Positions 1 through 7,168 of a stretch of 11,194 nt of DNA are shown here, in pieces. Location of the stretch: positions 1 to 11,194 of the forward strand of contig DMOO01000144.1 of the NCBI GenBank assembly GCA_003456855.1, given 5' to 3'. The notes under the pieces are model-generated. The model worked only from the letters and a program-made list of their open reading frames with translations. It was not told the DNA's origin and searched no databases. The DNA is from Sphaerochaeta sp. Its GTDB lineage: Bacteria; Spirochaetota; Spirochaetia; Sphaerochaetales; Sphaerochaetaceae. Each line of letters opens with the position of its first letter. The stretch's first letter is position 1. Both the position numbers and the translations under genes were made by a program.

Positions 1-23
1 TAAAAAACACAAAAATATATAAT

Positions 24-53
24 TTGGTTATTGATGCACAATCATGTTATAAT
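24..53 (+). promoter_or_regulatory. Probable extended -10 promoter for the CYTH-ppx operon
   Basis: TATAAT at 48-53 matches the sigma-70 -10 consensus exactly and is preceded by TG at 45-46, giving an extended -10 element. A -35-like TTGGTT lies at 24-29 with an 18-base spacer. Transcription would begin near position 60 and leave a leader of about 128 bases before the first gene. The surrounding sequence is very AT-rich, which fits a promoter but also raises the chance of a fortuitous match. Confidence 0.6.
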
Positions 54-148
54 TTGAGGGATTGAGAAAAGGGAAACCATGAAAATATTTTATATAAAGC
101 CTGTTTTGGTTTGATTTCTCTATTCTATGGTCCGAAAATATAAGCAAA

Positions 149-164
149 GTGGGCTTAAGTCCAC
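149..164 (+). promoter_or_regulatory. Small leader hairpin just before the first gene's RBS
   Basis: GTGGGC (149-154) can pair with GTCCAC (159-164) across a TTAA loop, with one G-U pair. The stem is short and is followed by ACTTATTTT, then the Shine-Dalgarno AGGAGG at 177-182. It could be a weak attenuator or a simple leader structure; the stem is not strong enough to call a terminator. Confidence 0.25.
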
Positions 165-187
165 ACTTATTTTGCAGGAGGAATCAC

Positions 188-787
188 ATGGGTGAAATTA
201 TCCCGCGCTGGGAATGGCGCACATTTGGAAAGGATTTTGGAGTTGGAGAGGAGAGGATCAAGGCACATGAGCTGGTAACCTTCAAGAAGAGCTCAGAGAA
301 GTACATCCTTTCAAGGAAGAGCAACGAGAACTGCAAGATCCGTGATGACCTGATGGACATCAAGTCACTCAGACAGATCAACGAGGACAAGCTTGAGCAG
401 TGGTATCCGACAATGAAGCTCAGCTTCCCTCTCAAGAAAGAAGACATTGCAAACCTCTTCAAGAACTTCTTCAAGGTCGAGGTTCCAAAGTTCGAGAGAG
501 ACGAGTACACATATGACCAGTATCTCGAGGAAGTCGTAGGCAAGTGCCCGGACCTTGAGATCGTCAACGTCTACAAAGAGAGATCTATCTACAACATCAA
601 GGAAACGACAGTCGAGATCGCAGAGACGACATTCAACGGCAAGGCCAACAGGACAATCTGCGTCGAGCACATCGATCCGAAACTTGTCATGGAGGTCGTC
701 AGAGAGCTCGGAGTCGCAGACTTCCCGAACATCAACTACCTCAAGGCCATGAAGGAGGCCGTAGGATTGGAGGCTTGGGTCAAATGA
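188..787 (+). CDS. Divergent CYTH-like (triphosphate tunnel) domain protein
   Basis: A 199-residue soluble protein with no signal peptide or membrane segment. The start at 188 is preferred over an in-frame ATG at 149 because AGGAGG stands a few bases upstream of it. The pattern resembles CYTH enzymes, which bind triphosphates inside a beta-barrel lined with basic and acidic residues. It has KIR and DIK near residues 50-59, then YKER (129-132), a glutamate-rich strand VEIAETTFNG (142-151) and ICVEH (157-161). The usual N-terminal ExExK signature is not evident; RWEWRTFG (7-14) occupies that place. The gene overlaps the next one, a Ppx/GppA phosphatase, by four bases (ATGA), so the two are very probably translationally coupled. 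Family knowledge suggests an inorganic triphosphatase, polyphosphate-related or nucleotide-binding role. That assignment is inferred from weak motifs and context; a family of unknown function is the alternative. Confidence 0.6.
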   Translation: MGEIIPRWEWRTFGKDFGVGEERIKAHELVTFKKSSEKYILSRKSNENCKIRDDLMDIKSLRQINEDKLEQWYPTMKLSFPLKKEDIANLFKNFFKVEVPKFERDEYTYDQYLEEVVGKCPDLEIVNVYKERSIYNIKETTVEIAETTFNGKANRTICVEHIDPKLVMEVVRELGVADFPNINYLKAMKEAVGLEAWVK

Positions 788-1701
788 GCAGAAAAGCCAT
801 CATTGATGTAGGTTCCAACTCAATCAAGTTCTTTGTCGGAGAGCTTGCAGAGGACAAGACAATCAAGACAGTCCTGGACACCAACGACATCGCTCGTCTT
901 GGTGAGGGCCTGGATGCAACAGGACTCATCAGCCCTGAGGCAATGGAGAGGAACGTGGCTTCCGTGGCCGCATTCGCAGCAAAGGCCAAGGAGCTTGGCG
1001 CAGACCAGATCGTCAGCGTCGGAACAATGGCTCTCAGAAAGGCCGGCAACTCTGCAGAGTTCGTCGAGAAGGTCAAGAAGGCCTGCGGCGTAGAGGTCCA
1101 GATCATCCCTGGAGAGGAGGAGGCAAGACTCAGCTATCTGGCCATCCTTTCAGGACTTCCACTTGAGAAGGATGCAGACCTTGTAGTCTTCGACACAGGC
1201 GGCGGAAGCACAGAGTTCATCTTCGGAAAGGGCACACAGCTCGTGAAGAGATTCTCAGTCAACCTCGGTGCTGTCAGACTCACAGAGAACTACCTGAAGT
1301 CAGACCCTGTCACATGTGCAGAGGTCGAGGCCACAATCGCACAGATCAACAAGGAGTTCGAGGAGGCCGGTGTTGTCGGCAGACCTAAGCAGCTTGTAGG
1401 AATGGGCGGAACAGTCACCAGCATGGGTGCAGTCAAGCATAAGATGGTCAAGTACGATCCGAACGTCATCCAGGGCTCAAGACTCACAAAGGCAGACATC
1501 GACGAGCAGATCGCCGAGTACTCCAAGAGAACCATCGAGCAGCGCAAGGAGCTTCCTGGCCTGCAGCCGAAGAGAGCTGACGTCATCCTGGCAGGCGCAT
1601 GCATCCTGAAGGTCATCACTGACAGACTCGGATGTGATGGACTGACAATCTCAGACAGAGGCCTGAGGCACGGACTCGCCTTCGATCTTTTCCAGAAGTA
1701 A
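784..1701 (+). CDS. ppx: Ppx/GppA-family phosphatase (exopolyphosphatase-like)
   Basis: A 305-residue member of the actin-like ASKHA phosphatase family that removes terminal phosphate from polyphosphate or from pppGpp. Both phosphate-binding motifs are present: DVGSNS (8-13) and DTGGGSTE (137-144). TMALRKAGN (81-89), the catalytic-glutamate region IIPGEEEARL (107-115), GMGGT (206-210) and the closing DRGLRHGL (291-298) are also visible. The length matches the short, two-lobed form. The C-terminal HD-like and extra domains of the roughly 500-residue E. coli Ppx/GppA are absent. The start at 784 is chosen because its ATG overlaps the upstream stop codon and GGAGG lies at 769-773; an in-frame ATG nine bases earlier is less well placed. 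Sequence does not separate exopolyphosphatase from guanosine pentaphosphatase activity. The gap to tctC is only 30 bases with no terminator, so read-through is likely. Confidence 0.92.
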   Translation: MSRKAIIDVGSNSIKFFVGELAEDKTIKTVLDTNDIARLGEGLDATGLISPEAMERNVASVAAFAAKAKELGADQIVSVGTMALRKAGNSAEFVEKVKKACGVEVQIIPGEEEARLSYLAILSGLPLEKDADLVVFDTGGGSTEFIFGKGTQLVKRFSVNLGAVRLTENYLKSDPVTCAEVEATIAQINKEFEEAGVVGRPKQLVGMGGTVTSMGAVKHKMVKYDPNVIQGSRLTKADIDEQIAEYSKRTIEQRKELPGLQPKRADVILAGACILKVITDRLGCDGLTISDRGLRHGLAFDLFQK

Positions 1702-1731
1702 AACCGCATTTGTTATAAGGAGAATTGAAAT

Positions 1732-2727
1732 ATGAAAAAAACACTATTGGTTTTGGTCGTACTGATGGTTGCAATGACAACTCTGTTCGCAAACGGTGGA
1801 ACAGAAGCTGCGGCAACTGACAAGGAGTGGGCTCCAGAGCAGCCAATCACAATCATGAACCACGTCAAGGTCGGCGGTGCAATGGACCTCTATTCCAGAA
1901 AGTGGGTTGAGATCGCTGCAAAGTACACAGACGCCACATTCGTAGTTGACAACAACTCAGGTGCCAGCGGACTTACCGCAGGTGAGTGGGTTCTCAACCA
2001 GGAGGCAGACGGATACACAGTCTTCGCTCTTGCTCCTACATACCTTGATGCTGTCATCCAGGCAGAGCTTGATTGCGCAGAGTATGTCGATGGTTTCGAG
2101 TACATCTACAACCTGATGGCTGACCCATACTGCGTGCTCGTTCCTGCAACATCCGAGTTCAAGACCTTCGAGGATCTTGTTAACTGGGCCAAGGCAGGCA
2201 ATCTGATCACTCTTGCAGAGCCTAACTACGGTGCAAAGTACATCGATGCTGTCCAGGTCTTCGGTGCTGTTGGAGTCGAGACAAAGACAATCACCTACGA
2301 GGGTGCAAAGAACGTCTTCGCCGCTCTTCTCGGTGGACAGACAATCGCTTCCGTCGGTAACCCAGGTGATACAGTCAAGTACGAGGTCAGAGCTCTTGCA
2401 ATCGGAAACCCGACAAAGGTCGCCGGACTCGAGGATGTCCCAAACTACAAGGAACTCGGCTATGACGAGGCTCTCGACCACATCTCAATGTGGAGAGGCT
2501 ATGCAGTCAAGAAGGGTACACCTGCAGGAATGATCACATGGTTCCAGAACCTCTGTGACCAGGTCTCAGCAGACCCTGAGTGGATCGAGTACATGACAGC
2601 CAACAAGCTCACAGTCCTGACAGACAAGACAGACGCCTTCACAAAGACTGTTGTGGACGAGGTTGTCAGCACAATCGACATTCTCAAGGCTGTTGACCAG
2701 ATCAGCGCTGATTACAAGTACAACTAA
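1732..2727 (+). CDS. tctC: Tripartite tricarboxylate transporter substrate-binding protein (TctC family)
   Basis: A 331-residue exported solute receptor of the TTT family, which captures carboxylates outside the inner membrane and delivers them to TctAB. A lysine start and a hydrophobic run (residues 4-19) end in LFANGGTE, a signal-peptidase I-like site near residue 20. There is no lipobox cysteine, so the protein should be released to the periplasm and not lipid-anchored. The mature part has the family order: PITIMNHVKVGGAMD near 38-52, then NNSGASGLTAGEWV and the DGYTVFALAP strand. AAGGAGA at 1717-1723 is a good ribosome binding site. The gene lies directly upstream of tctB and tctA, which settles the family. 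The ligand (citrate, other di/tricarboxylate, or another anion) cannot be read from sequence. A strong hairpin follows the stop codon and may raise its mRNA level over tctBA. Confidence 0.93.
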   Translation: MKKTLLVLVVLMVAMTTLFANGGTEAAATDKEWAPEQPITIMNHVKVGGAMDLYSRKWVEIAAKYTDATFVVDNNSGASGLTAGEWVLNQEADGYTVFALAPTYLDAVIQAELDCAEYVDGFEYIYNLMADPYCVLVPATSEFKTFEDLVNWAKAGNLITLAEPNYGAKYIDAVQVFGAVGVETKTITYEGAKNVFAALLGGQTIASVGNPGDTVKYEVRALAIGNPTKVAGLEDVPNYKELGYDEALDHISMWRGYAVKKGTPAGMITWFQNLCDQVSADPEWIEYMTANKLTVLTDKTDAFTKTVVDEVVSTIDILKAVDQISADYKYN

Positions 2728-2752
2728 TCCGCATTGATTCATTTTTGTTTCA

Positions 2753-2780
2753 ACCCGGAGGGCAACCTCCGGGTGCTTTT
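2753..2780 (+). terminator. Intercistronic hairpin between tctC and tctB
   Basis: ACCCGGAGG (2753-2761) pairs perfectly with CCTCCGGGT (2766-2774) around a GCAA loop, a stable GNRA tetraloop. It is followed by GCTTTT, a weak U tract. It probably acts as a partial terminator or as a 3' stabiliser for the tctC message, since tctB and tctA must still be expressed. Confidence 0.8.
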
Positions 2781-2812
2781 GAAATCCCTTATAAGATAAA
2801 GAGACTTTAACT

Positions 2813-3391
2813 ATGGCAAGTTTTTCTAAATGGCTGACAAATCTCAGCTACTGGTGGATTCTTCTGGGGTTCGTGGTCGTGATGGTCGGCCTGTTCTTCC
2901 TGCTTGGGATCTGGCCGAAGACAAAGAGGGTTCGCTGCCAGCTTCTGTGTCTGTTCGGCATGGACTATGTGACGCTGCTCTTCTTCCTTCTAACCTTCAA
3001 CCTGAGAGTTAGTAAGGTTGCTGCGGAAAGCGGTGCAACCCCAAGGACAATGCCCAGACTCTGGGCCCTTCTGATGCTCCTGGCATCCGTAGGTGCATTC
3101 TTTGCAATCATCAATCAGAACAATAAACCTGATGAGAAGTTCAACAGATGGGTGTTCGCCTTCCTGGTCGGAATCGGCTCCATCTTCAGTGTGATAATGT
3201 TCCAGTACATCGGCTACTATCTCTCCAGCGCAATCTTCATCCTTGTTGTGATGATCGCCATGGGGGAGAAGAACAAGCTCCAGCTCATCCTGGTGCCTAT
3301 CATCTGGTGTCTGTTCACATACTTCGTGTTCTATAAGTTCCTGTACATAAAGCTTCCGTTCGGATCGCTTTTCAGCTGGTTGATAAAGTAG
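2813..3391 (+). CDS. tctB: Tripartite tricarboxylate transporter small membrane subunit (TctB family)
   Basis: A 192-residue inner-membrane protein, the small subunit of the TTT transporter. Hydrophobic segments lie near residues 14-34, 47-64, 84-101, 115-150 (long, probably two passes) and 158-177. The C terminus carries YIKLPFG, matching the LP-G ending common in TctB. Sequence conservation in this family is low, so the call rests on the hydrophobicity pattern, the C-terminal motif and its place between tctC and tctA. The ribosome binding site is poor (AAAGAGA, ending at 2803) and there is an 85-base gap with a hairpin after tctC. Both point to lower expression than the binding protein. Its stop codon overlaps the Shine-Dalgarno of tctA, implying coupled translation of the two membrane subunits. 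Confidence 0.88.
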   Translation: MASFSKWLTNLSYWWILLGFVVVMVGLFFLLGIWPKTKRVRCQLLCLFGMDYVTLLFFLLTFNLRVSKVAAESGATPRTMPRLWALLMLLASVGAFFAIINQNNKPDEKFNRWVFAFLVGIGSIFSVIMFQYIGYYLSSAIFILVVMIAMGEKNKLQLILVPIIWCLFTYFVFYKFLYIKLPFGSLFSWLIK

Positions 3392-3401
3392 GAGGTCGCA
3401 G

Positions 3402-4916
3402 ATGTCAGAGATTTTCAAAAACCTTGCACTGGGCTTCGGAACAATCGCCAATGTCCAGTCACTCATTTTCATCTTCATCGGAATGTGTGTAGGTATCCTT
3501 GGAGGAGCCATTCCTGGAATCTCACCTTCAATGGCCGTTGCACTGCTTCTGCCTATCACATATTCGCTGTCACCTGTGACCGCAATGGTCATGCTGATGG
3601 GTATCTACATCGGTGCCAACTACGGCGGATCGATCACTGCAGTCGCAATCAACACACCAGGTACACCGTCTGCAACCGTCACCGCATTCGACGGCTATCC
3701 ACTTCTCAAGAAGGGACGTGCAGGTGAGGCCATGGGAATCTCCCTCTGGGCCTCCGTCTTAGGCGGTGTCGTCGGTGCAATCATCCTGATCTTCTTCTCA
3801 GTGCCTCTCTCGAAGGCCGCACTGAAGTTCTGGCCGTCAGAGTACTTCGCACTCTGCATCATGGGCCTGACGACAGTTGCAACCCTTGGTGGAAAACATT
3901 GGCAGAAAGCTCTTGTTACATGTATCTTCGGACTTCTGCTGAACACCATGGGCCTTGACCCGACCTTTGGAATCAAGCGCTTCACATTCGGTGTCACAAA
4001 GCTGTTCGACGGTTTCGAGATGGTTCCTGTCCTGATCGGACTCTTCGCCCTCGGTGAGGTTCTCAACAACCTTGAGCACTACGACCCGAAGAAGAAGATC
4101 GAGCGCGAGAAGATCGACTACAAGCTCCCCAAGCCAAAGTACTACTGGAAGCTCAAGTGGTCCATCCTCAGAGCAGGTCTTGTCGGTTGTCTGATCGGCA
4201 TCTTCCCGGGTGCCGGTGGAACGATCGCCTCATTCCTTGCATATGATGTCGAGAAGCGCATGAGCAAGAACCCGGAGGAGTTCGGACAGGGTGCAACTGC
4301 CGGAGTCGCAGCCGCCGAGGCCTCCAACTCAGGTTCTGTCGGAGGAGCCATGGTTCCTCTGCTCACACTTGGTATCCCAGGTTCATCCACAGCAGCCGTT
4401 CTGCTTTCAGCATTGATGATCCACAACCTGAACCCAGGTCCTAAGCTCTTCACCGAGCAGCCGGCTCTGGTCTACGGTCTGTTCGCATCGATGTTCATCG
4501 CAAACATCTTCATGCTTCTGGTAGGAACCTTCGGAGCAAAGCTCTGGGTCAGGGTAGGATACATCAAGAAGACGATCCTCTATCCTCTGATCTTCGCCTT
4601 TGCAATCCTTGGAAGCTATGCAATCAAGAAGTCTATGTTCGACGTTGGAACATGTCTTGTGTTCGGTATCATCGGATGGATGTTCAAGAAGTTCGACTAT
4701 CCGTCATCACCGCTTGTACTTGGAATCATCCTTGGAAAGCTGATCGAGACCAACTACGTCCAGACGCTGCAGGTCACTGGCCCTATCGGCTTTGTCCAGA
4801 GACCTATGACAGTGATCCTGTTCGTCATCTCTATTGCAGCTCTTGCCTATCCGATCATCATCGGAAGAGTCCAGGCAAAGAAGGCTGCGAAGCAAGAGCA
4901 ACAAGGGGAGAAATGA
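3402..4916 (+). CDS. tctA: Tripartite tricarboxylate transporter large permease (TctA family)
   Basis: A 504-residue polytopic inner-membrane permease, the transporting subunit of the TTT system, which couples carboxylate uptake to an ion gradient in characterised members. The two family repeats are clear. One begins GGAIPGISPSMAVALLLP (about 34-51) and continues through GANYGGSITAVAINTPGTPS. The second begins GIFPGAGGTIASFLAYDVEK (about 266-285) and continues through AAAEASNSGSVGGAMVPLLTLGIPG. The length is normal for TctA. AGGAGG at 3390-3395 overlaps the tctB stop codon and gives an excellent start at 3402. The last residues are basic and glutamine-rich, consistent with a cytoplasmic tail. 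A strong terminator follows within about 20 bases, closing the operon. The substrate is not deducible from sequence; citrate, malate-like dicarboxylates and aromatic acids are all known for the family. Confidence 0.96.
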   Translation: MSEIFKNLALGFGTIANVQSLIFIFIGMCVGILGGAIPGISPSMAVALLLPITYSLSPVTAMVMLMGIYIGANYGGSITAVAINTPGTPSATVTAFDGYPLLKKGRAGEAMGISLWASVLGGVVGAIILIFFSVPLSKAALKFWPSEYFALCIMGLTTVATLGGKHWQKALVTCIFGLLLNTMGLDPTFGIKRFTFGVTKLFDGFEMVPVLIGLFALGEVLNNLEHYDPKKKIEREKIDYKLPKPKYYWKLKWSILRAGLVGCLIGIFPGAGGTIASFLAYDVEKRMSKNPEEFGQGATAGVAAAEASNSGSVGGAMVPLLTLGIPGSSTAAVLLSALMIHNLNPGPKLFTEQPALVYGLFASMFIANIFMLLVGTFGAKLWVRVGYIKKTILYPLIFAFAILGSYAIKKSMFDVGTCLVFGIIGWMFKKFDYPSSPLVLGIILGKLIETNYVQTLQVTGPIGFVQRPMTVILFVISIAALAYPIIIGRVQAKKAAKQEQQGEK

Positions 4917-4936
4917 CGACCCTTGAACGTTTGACT

Positions 4937-4964
4937 GCCGGCGAGAGATCGCCGGCTTTCTTTT
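4937..4964 (+). terminator. Rho-independent terminator after tctA
   Basis: GCCGGCGA (4937-4944) pairs perfectly with TCGCCGGC (4949-4956) around a GAGA (GNRA) loop and is followed by TTTCTTTT. This is a textbook intrinsic terminator that ends the CYTH-ppx-tctCBA transcription unit. Confidence 0.92.
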
Positions 4965-4968
4965 ACTC

Positions 4969-4997
4969 TTGAGCAAACATGGCTTTGGAGGTTAGAT
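4969..4997 (+). promoter_or_regulatory. Possible weak promoter for the Nudix gene
   Basis: TTGAGC (4969-4974) and TTAGAT (4992-4997) are separated by 17 bases, directly after the tctA terminator where a promoter is expected. The -10 match is poor. Transcription would begin near 5004, which would make a start at 5008 almost leaderless and favour the in-frame ATG at 5029. Confidence 0.3.
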
Positions 4998-5007
4998 TAT
5001 CAGTGCT

Positions 5008-5574
5008 ATGGAAAAGAGATTCGACACAATGGCATTGACAGAGAAGCAGGTGGACAGCACCAACGTCTTTGACGGAAGGCTGCTTCACGTATACAAGGAC
5101 AACATCATCCTCCCGAACGGACACAGGAGCACCAGAGAGTACATAAAGCATCTTGGCGCCGTTGCGGTGGTCGCCCTGGATGATGAGGGAAGGATCGCCA
5201 TCGAGCACCAGTTCCGCTATCCGTTCCAGGCGGAGCTGATAGAGATCCCTGCCGGAAAGCTCGACTATGCCGATGAGGACCACCTAGAGGCCGCCCAGCG
5301 CGAGCTCAGGGAGGAGACAGGGATCGTGGCCAGGGAATACGAGTACCTGGGACCTTTCTACCCGACCTGCGCATACTCCACGGAGGTGATCCACCTCTAC
5401 CTTGCAAGGGGTCTGTCCTTCGGTGAGCGCGAGCTTGACGAGGACGAGAGCATCAACTTCGAGATGGTGAGCCTTGAGAGGATGGTGGACCTTGTCCTGG
5501 CAGGCAAGGTGCCTGACGGAAAGACCCAGACCGCAATCCTCGCCGTTTGGGCCAAACTGAAGAAGAATGTTTGA
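5008..5574 (+). CDS. Nudix hydrolase, ADP-ribose pyrophosphatase-like
   Basis: A 188-residue cytoplasmic Nudix enzyme. This subgroup typically hydrolyses ADP-ribose or related nucleotide sugars to AMP and a sugar phosphate. The order matches it: GRLLHVYKDNIILPNG (23-38), RE (43-44), GAVAVVALDDEGRIAIEHQFRYP (50-72), IEIPAGKLD (78-86), then the Nudix box ending RELREETGI (98-106). The metal-binding glutamates are E99, E102 and E103. The box has one extra residue between its first glycine (G83) and first glutamate (E90) compared with the general signature. The start is uncertain. The ATG at 5008 has GGAGG 16 bases upstream, which is too far; the in-frame ATG at 5029 has a weak AAGAGA at good spacing and gives 181 residues, closer to family starts. 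The gene stands alone between a terminator and the malic enzyme promoter. The exact substrate is inferred. Confidence 0.9.
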   Translation: MEKRFDTMALTEKQVDSTNVFDGRLLHVYKDNIILPNGHRSTREYIKHLGAVAVVALDDEGRIAIEHQFRYPFQAELIEIPAGKLDYADEDHLEAAQRELREETGIVAREYEYLGPFYPTCAYSTEVIHLYLARGLSFGERELDEDESINFEMVSLERMVDLVLAGKVPDGKTQTAILAVWAKLKKNV

Positions 5575-5643
5575 TTTTTGAATGTTTCTGTTTCAGTTTG
5601 TTTCGTTTTGTGCCTAAATTGTTCAAAAACCATTACAAAACAC

Positions 5644-5672
5644 TTGCTATTAGTTCCTCATGACCCTATTAT
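5644..5672 (+). promoter_or_regulatory. Sigma-70-type promoter of the malic enzyme gene
   Basis: TTGCTA (5644-5649) and TATTAT (5667-5672) are separated by exactly 17 bases in an AT-rich intergenic stretch. Each hexamer departs from consensus at only one or two positions. Transcription would begin near 5679, giving a leader of about 38 bases that holds the ribosome binding site AGAGGT (5705-5710). Confidence 0.75.
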
Positions 5673-5716
5673 GAAAGTGCAGAATTTAATTCGCATTTTA
5701 ATAAAGAGGTAGACAT

Positions 5717-6889
5717 ATGGATTACGCAAAAGAATCACTGAAGAAGCATGCCGAATGGAAAGGCAAGATCGAAGTCGTCGCAACAGTCCCGGTAAAGACA
5801 GCTGAGGACCTTTCTCTGGCATACACTCCTGGTGTTGCACAGCCTTGTCTTGAGATCCAGAAGGACATCAACAAGAGCTATGAGCTTACAAGAAGATGGA
5901 ACATGGCTGCAGTCATCACAGACGGCACAGCAGTTCTCGGACTCGGTGACATCGGGCCAGAGGCAGGAATGCCTGTCATGGAAGGAAAGTGCGTTCTGTT
6001 CAAGTCCTTCGGCAACGTCGATGCCTTCCCGCTCTGTGTGAAGACAAAGGACGTCGATGAGTTCGTCCAGACAGTCTACAACATCTCAGGCTCACTCGGT
6101 GGAATCAACCTCGAGGACATCTCAGCTCCAAGATGCTTTGAGATCGAGCGCAAGCTCAAGGCGAAGTGTGACATCCCAATCTTCCACGATGACCAGCACG
6201 GTACAGCAGTCATCACACTCGCTGGACTGACAAACGCTCTCAAGGTTGTCAACAAGAAGAAGGAAGAGGTCAAGATCGTCACCTCTGGTGCAGGTGCAGC
6301 AGCTATCGCAATCGTCAAGCTCCTGCTCTCAGCCGGATTCAAGAATGTCACAATGTGCGACCGCAAGGGTGCAATCTACAAGGGCAGAGAAGGCCTGAAC
6401 TGGATCAAGGAGGAGATGGCAGAGCAGACCAACCTGGATCACAAGAAGGGAACTCTTGCTGACATGCTCGTTGGCGCAGACGTCTTCATCGGTGTCTCAG
6501 CTCCTAAGCAGGTCACAACAGAGATGGTCAAGACCATGAACAGAGATGCTATCATCTTCGCATGTGCAAACCCGACACCGGAGATCTTCCCGGACGAGGC
6601 AAAGGCCGGTGGAGCAAAGGTCATCTCAACTGGCAGAAGCGACTATCCAAACCAGATCAACAACGTCCTCGCTTTCCCTGGAATCTTCAGAGGAACCTTC
6701 GATGTCAGAGCTTCCGACATCAACGAGGAGATGAAGATGGCAGCAGCACAGGCACTTGCAAGCCTTGTCAGCGATGATGAGCTCTCAGCAGACTACATCA
6801 TTCCTAAGGCATTCGACCCAAGAGTTGCTCCAGCAGTTGCAAAGGCAGTTGCAGAGGCAGCAAGAAGGACCGGAGTCGCAAGAATCTGA
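5717..6889 (+). CDS. Malic enzyme, NAD(P)-dependent (oxaloacetate-decarboxylating)
   Basis: A 390-residue cytoplasmic enzyme converting malate to pyruvate, CO2 and NAD(P)H with a divalent metal. This is the short bacterial form, without the C-terminal phosphotransacetylase-like domain of E. coli MaeB. The N-terminal half carries SLAYTPGVAQPC with the catalytic tyrosine (Y36), TDGTAVLGLGDIGPEAGMPV (68-87) and a lysine-bearing GKCVLFKSFG (90-99). The metal site is NLEDISAPRCFEIE (131-144) and FHDDQHGTA (156-164). The Rossmann cofactor motif SGAGAAAIA follows (190-198), then CANPTPEIFPDEA and the NQINN loop (312-316). NAD versus NADP use cannot be settled by eye. AGAGGT seven bases upstream supports the start. 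The gene has its own promoter and terminator, so it is a single-gene unit. A preceding carboxylate transporter makes a joint role in malate-type catabolism plausible. Confidence 0.95.
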   Translation: MDYAKESLKKHAEWKGKIEVVATVPVKTAEDLSLAYTPGVAQPCLEIQKDINKSYELTRRWNMAAVITDGTAVLGLGDIGPEAGMPVMEGKCVLFKSFGNVDAFPLCVKTKDVDEFVQTVYNISGSLGGINLEDISAPRCFEIERKLKAKCDIPIFHDDQHGTAVITLAGLTNALKVVNKKKEEVKIVTSGAGAAAIAIVKLLLSAGFKNVTMCDRKGAIYKGREGLNWIKEEMAEQTNLDHKKGTLADMLVGADVFIGVSAPKQVTTEMVKTMNRDAIIFACANPTPEIFPDEAKAGGAKVISTGRSDYPNQINNVLAFPGIFRGTFDVRASDINEEMKMAAAQALASLVSDDELSADYIIPKAFDPRVAPAVAKAVAEAARRTGVARI

Positions 6890-6912
6890 TCATCCATTTT
6901 TGCTTGATTATC

Positions 6913-6940
6913 ACGGCTGGGAATTGCTCCCAGCCGTTTT
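6913..6940 (+). terminator. Rho-independent terminator after malic enzyme
   Basis: ACGGCTGGGA (6913-6922) pairs with TCCCAGCCGT (6928-6937) around a five-base loop, followed by TTTT and a further T-rich run. This is a strong intrinsic terminator about 23 bases past the stop codon. Confidence 0.92.
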
Positions 6941-7063
6941 CTATTTGTCTTTATGAAGATATGTGAAGCTGAATTGTAGAAATGTGTAGAATGAGCTCAT
7001 CTGGCTTTCCGGCATTTGGAAAATGGTTTATCCCTGAATCATCAAAGAAAGGGAGCAACAATC

Positions 7064-7168
7064 ATGAAGAGGAATTATCTATCAATCCTGACACTGGCCA
7101 TTGCACTCCTGGTCGCTGGGGTTGGTTCTAGAGGCCAATCTTCACACAAATCACACACAATGGAGTAA
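7064..7168 (+). CDS. Possible 34-residue exported or membrane peptide
   Basis: A short ORF whose ATG is preceded by AAAGGGAG at a suitable distance. The product begins MKRNYLSILTLAIALLVAGV, which has the basic start and hydrophobic core of a signal peptide or single membrane anchor. About fourteen polar residues follow, rich in serine and histidine (SRGQSSHKSHTME). It could be a small exported peptide, a leader peptide for the hairpin downstream, or the surviving 5' end of a decayed gene. No continuation was found in the other frames. I do not recognise the sequence, and an ORF this short can occur by chance. Confidence 0.35.
   Translation: MKRNYLSILTLAIALLVAGVGSRGQSSHKSHTME

Noticed and set aside
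149..187. Extended N terminus of the CYTH-like protein from an ATG at 149
   Set aside because: There is a clear AGGAGG before the ATG at 188, and the extra residues overlap the leader hairpin with no ribosome binding site of their own.
365..670. Long antisense reading frames inside the CYTH, ppx, tctC and aminotransferase genes
   Set aside because: They mirror codon-biased real genes, lack ribosome binding sites and encode low-complexity, family-less products.
1711..1719. Extended -10 promoter (TGT-TATAAG) for tctC
   Set aside because: No -35 partner is present, and transcription would start downstream of the ribosome binding site, so it is probably chance.
4913..4972. 19-codon ORF overlapping the tctA stop codon
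   Set aside because: It runs through the tctA terminator stem and has no recognisable content. Its ATG overlap with the stop is most simply a coincidence.
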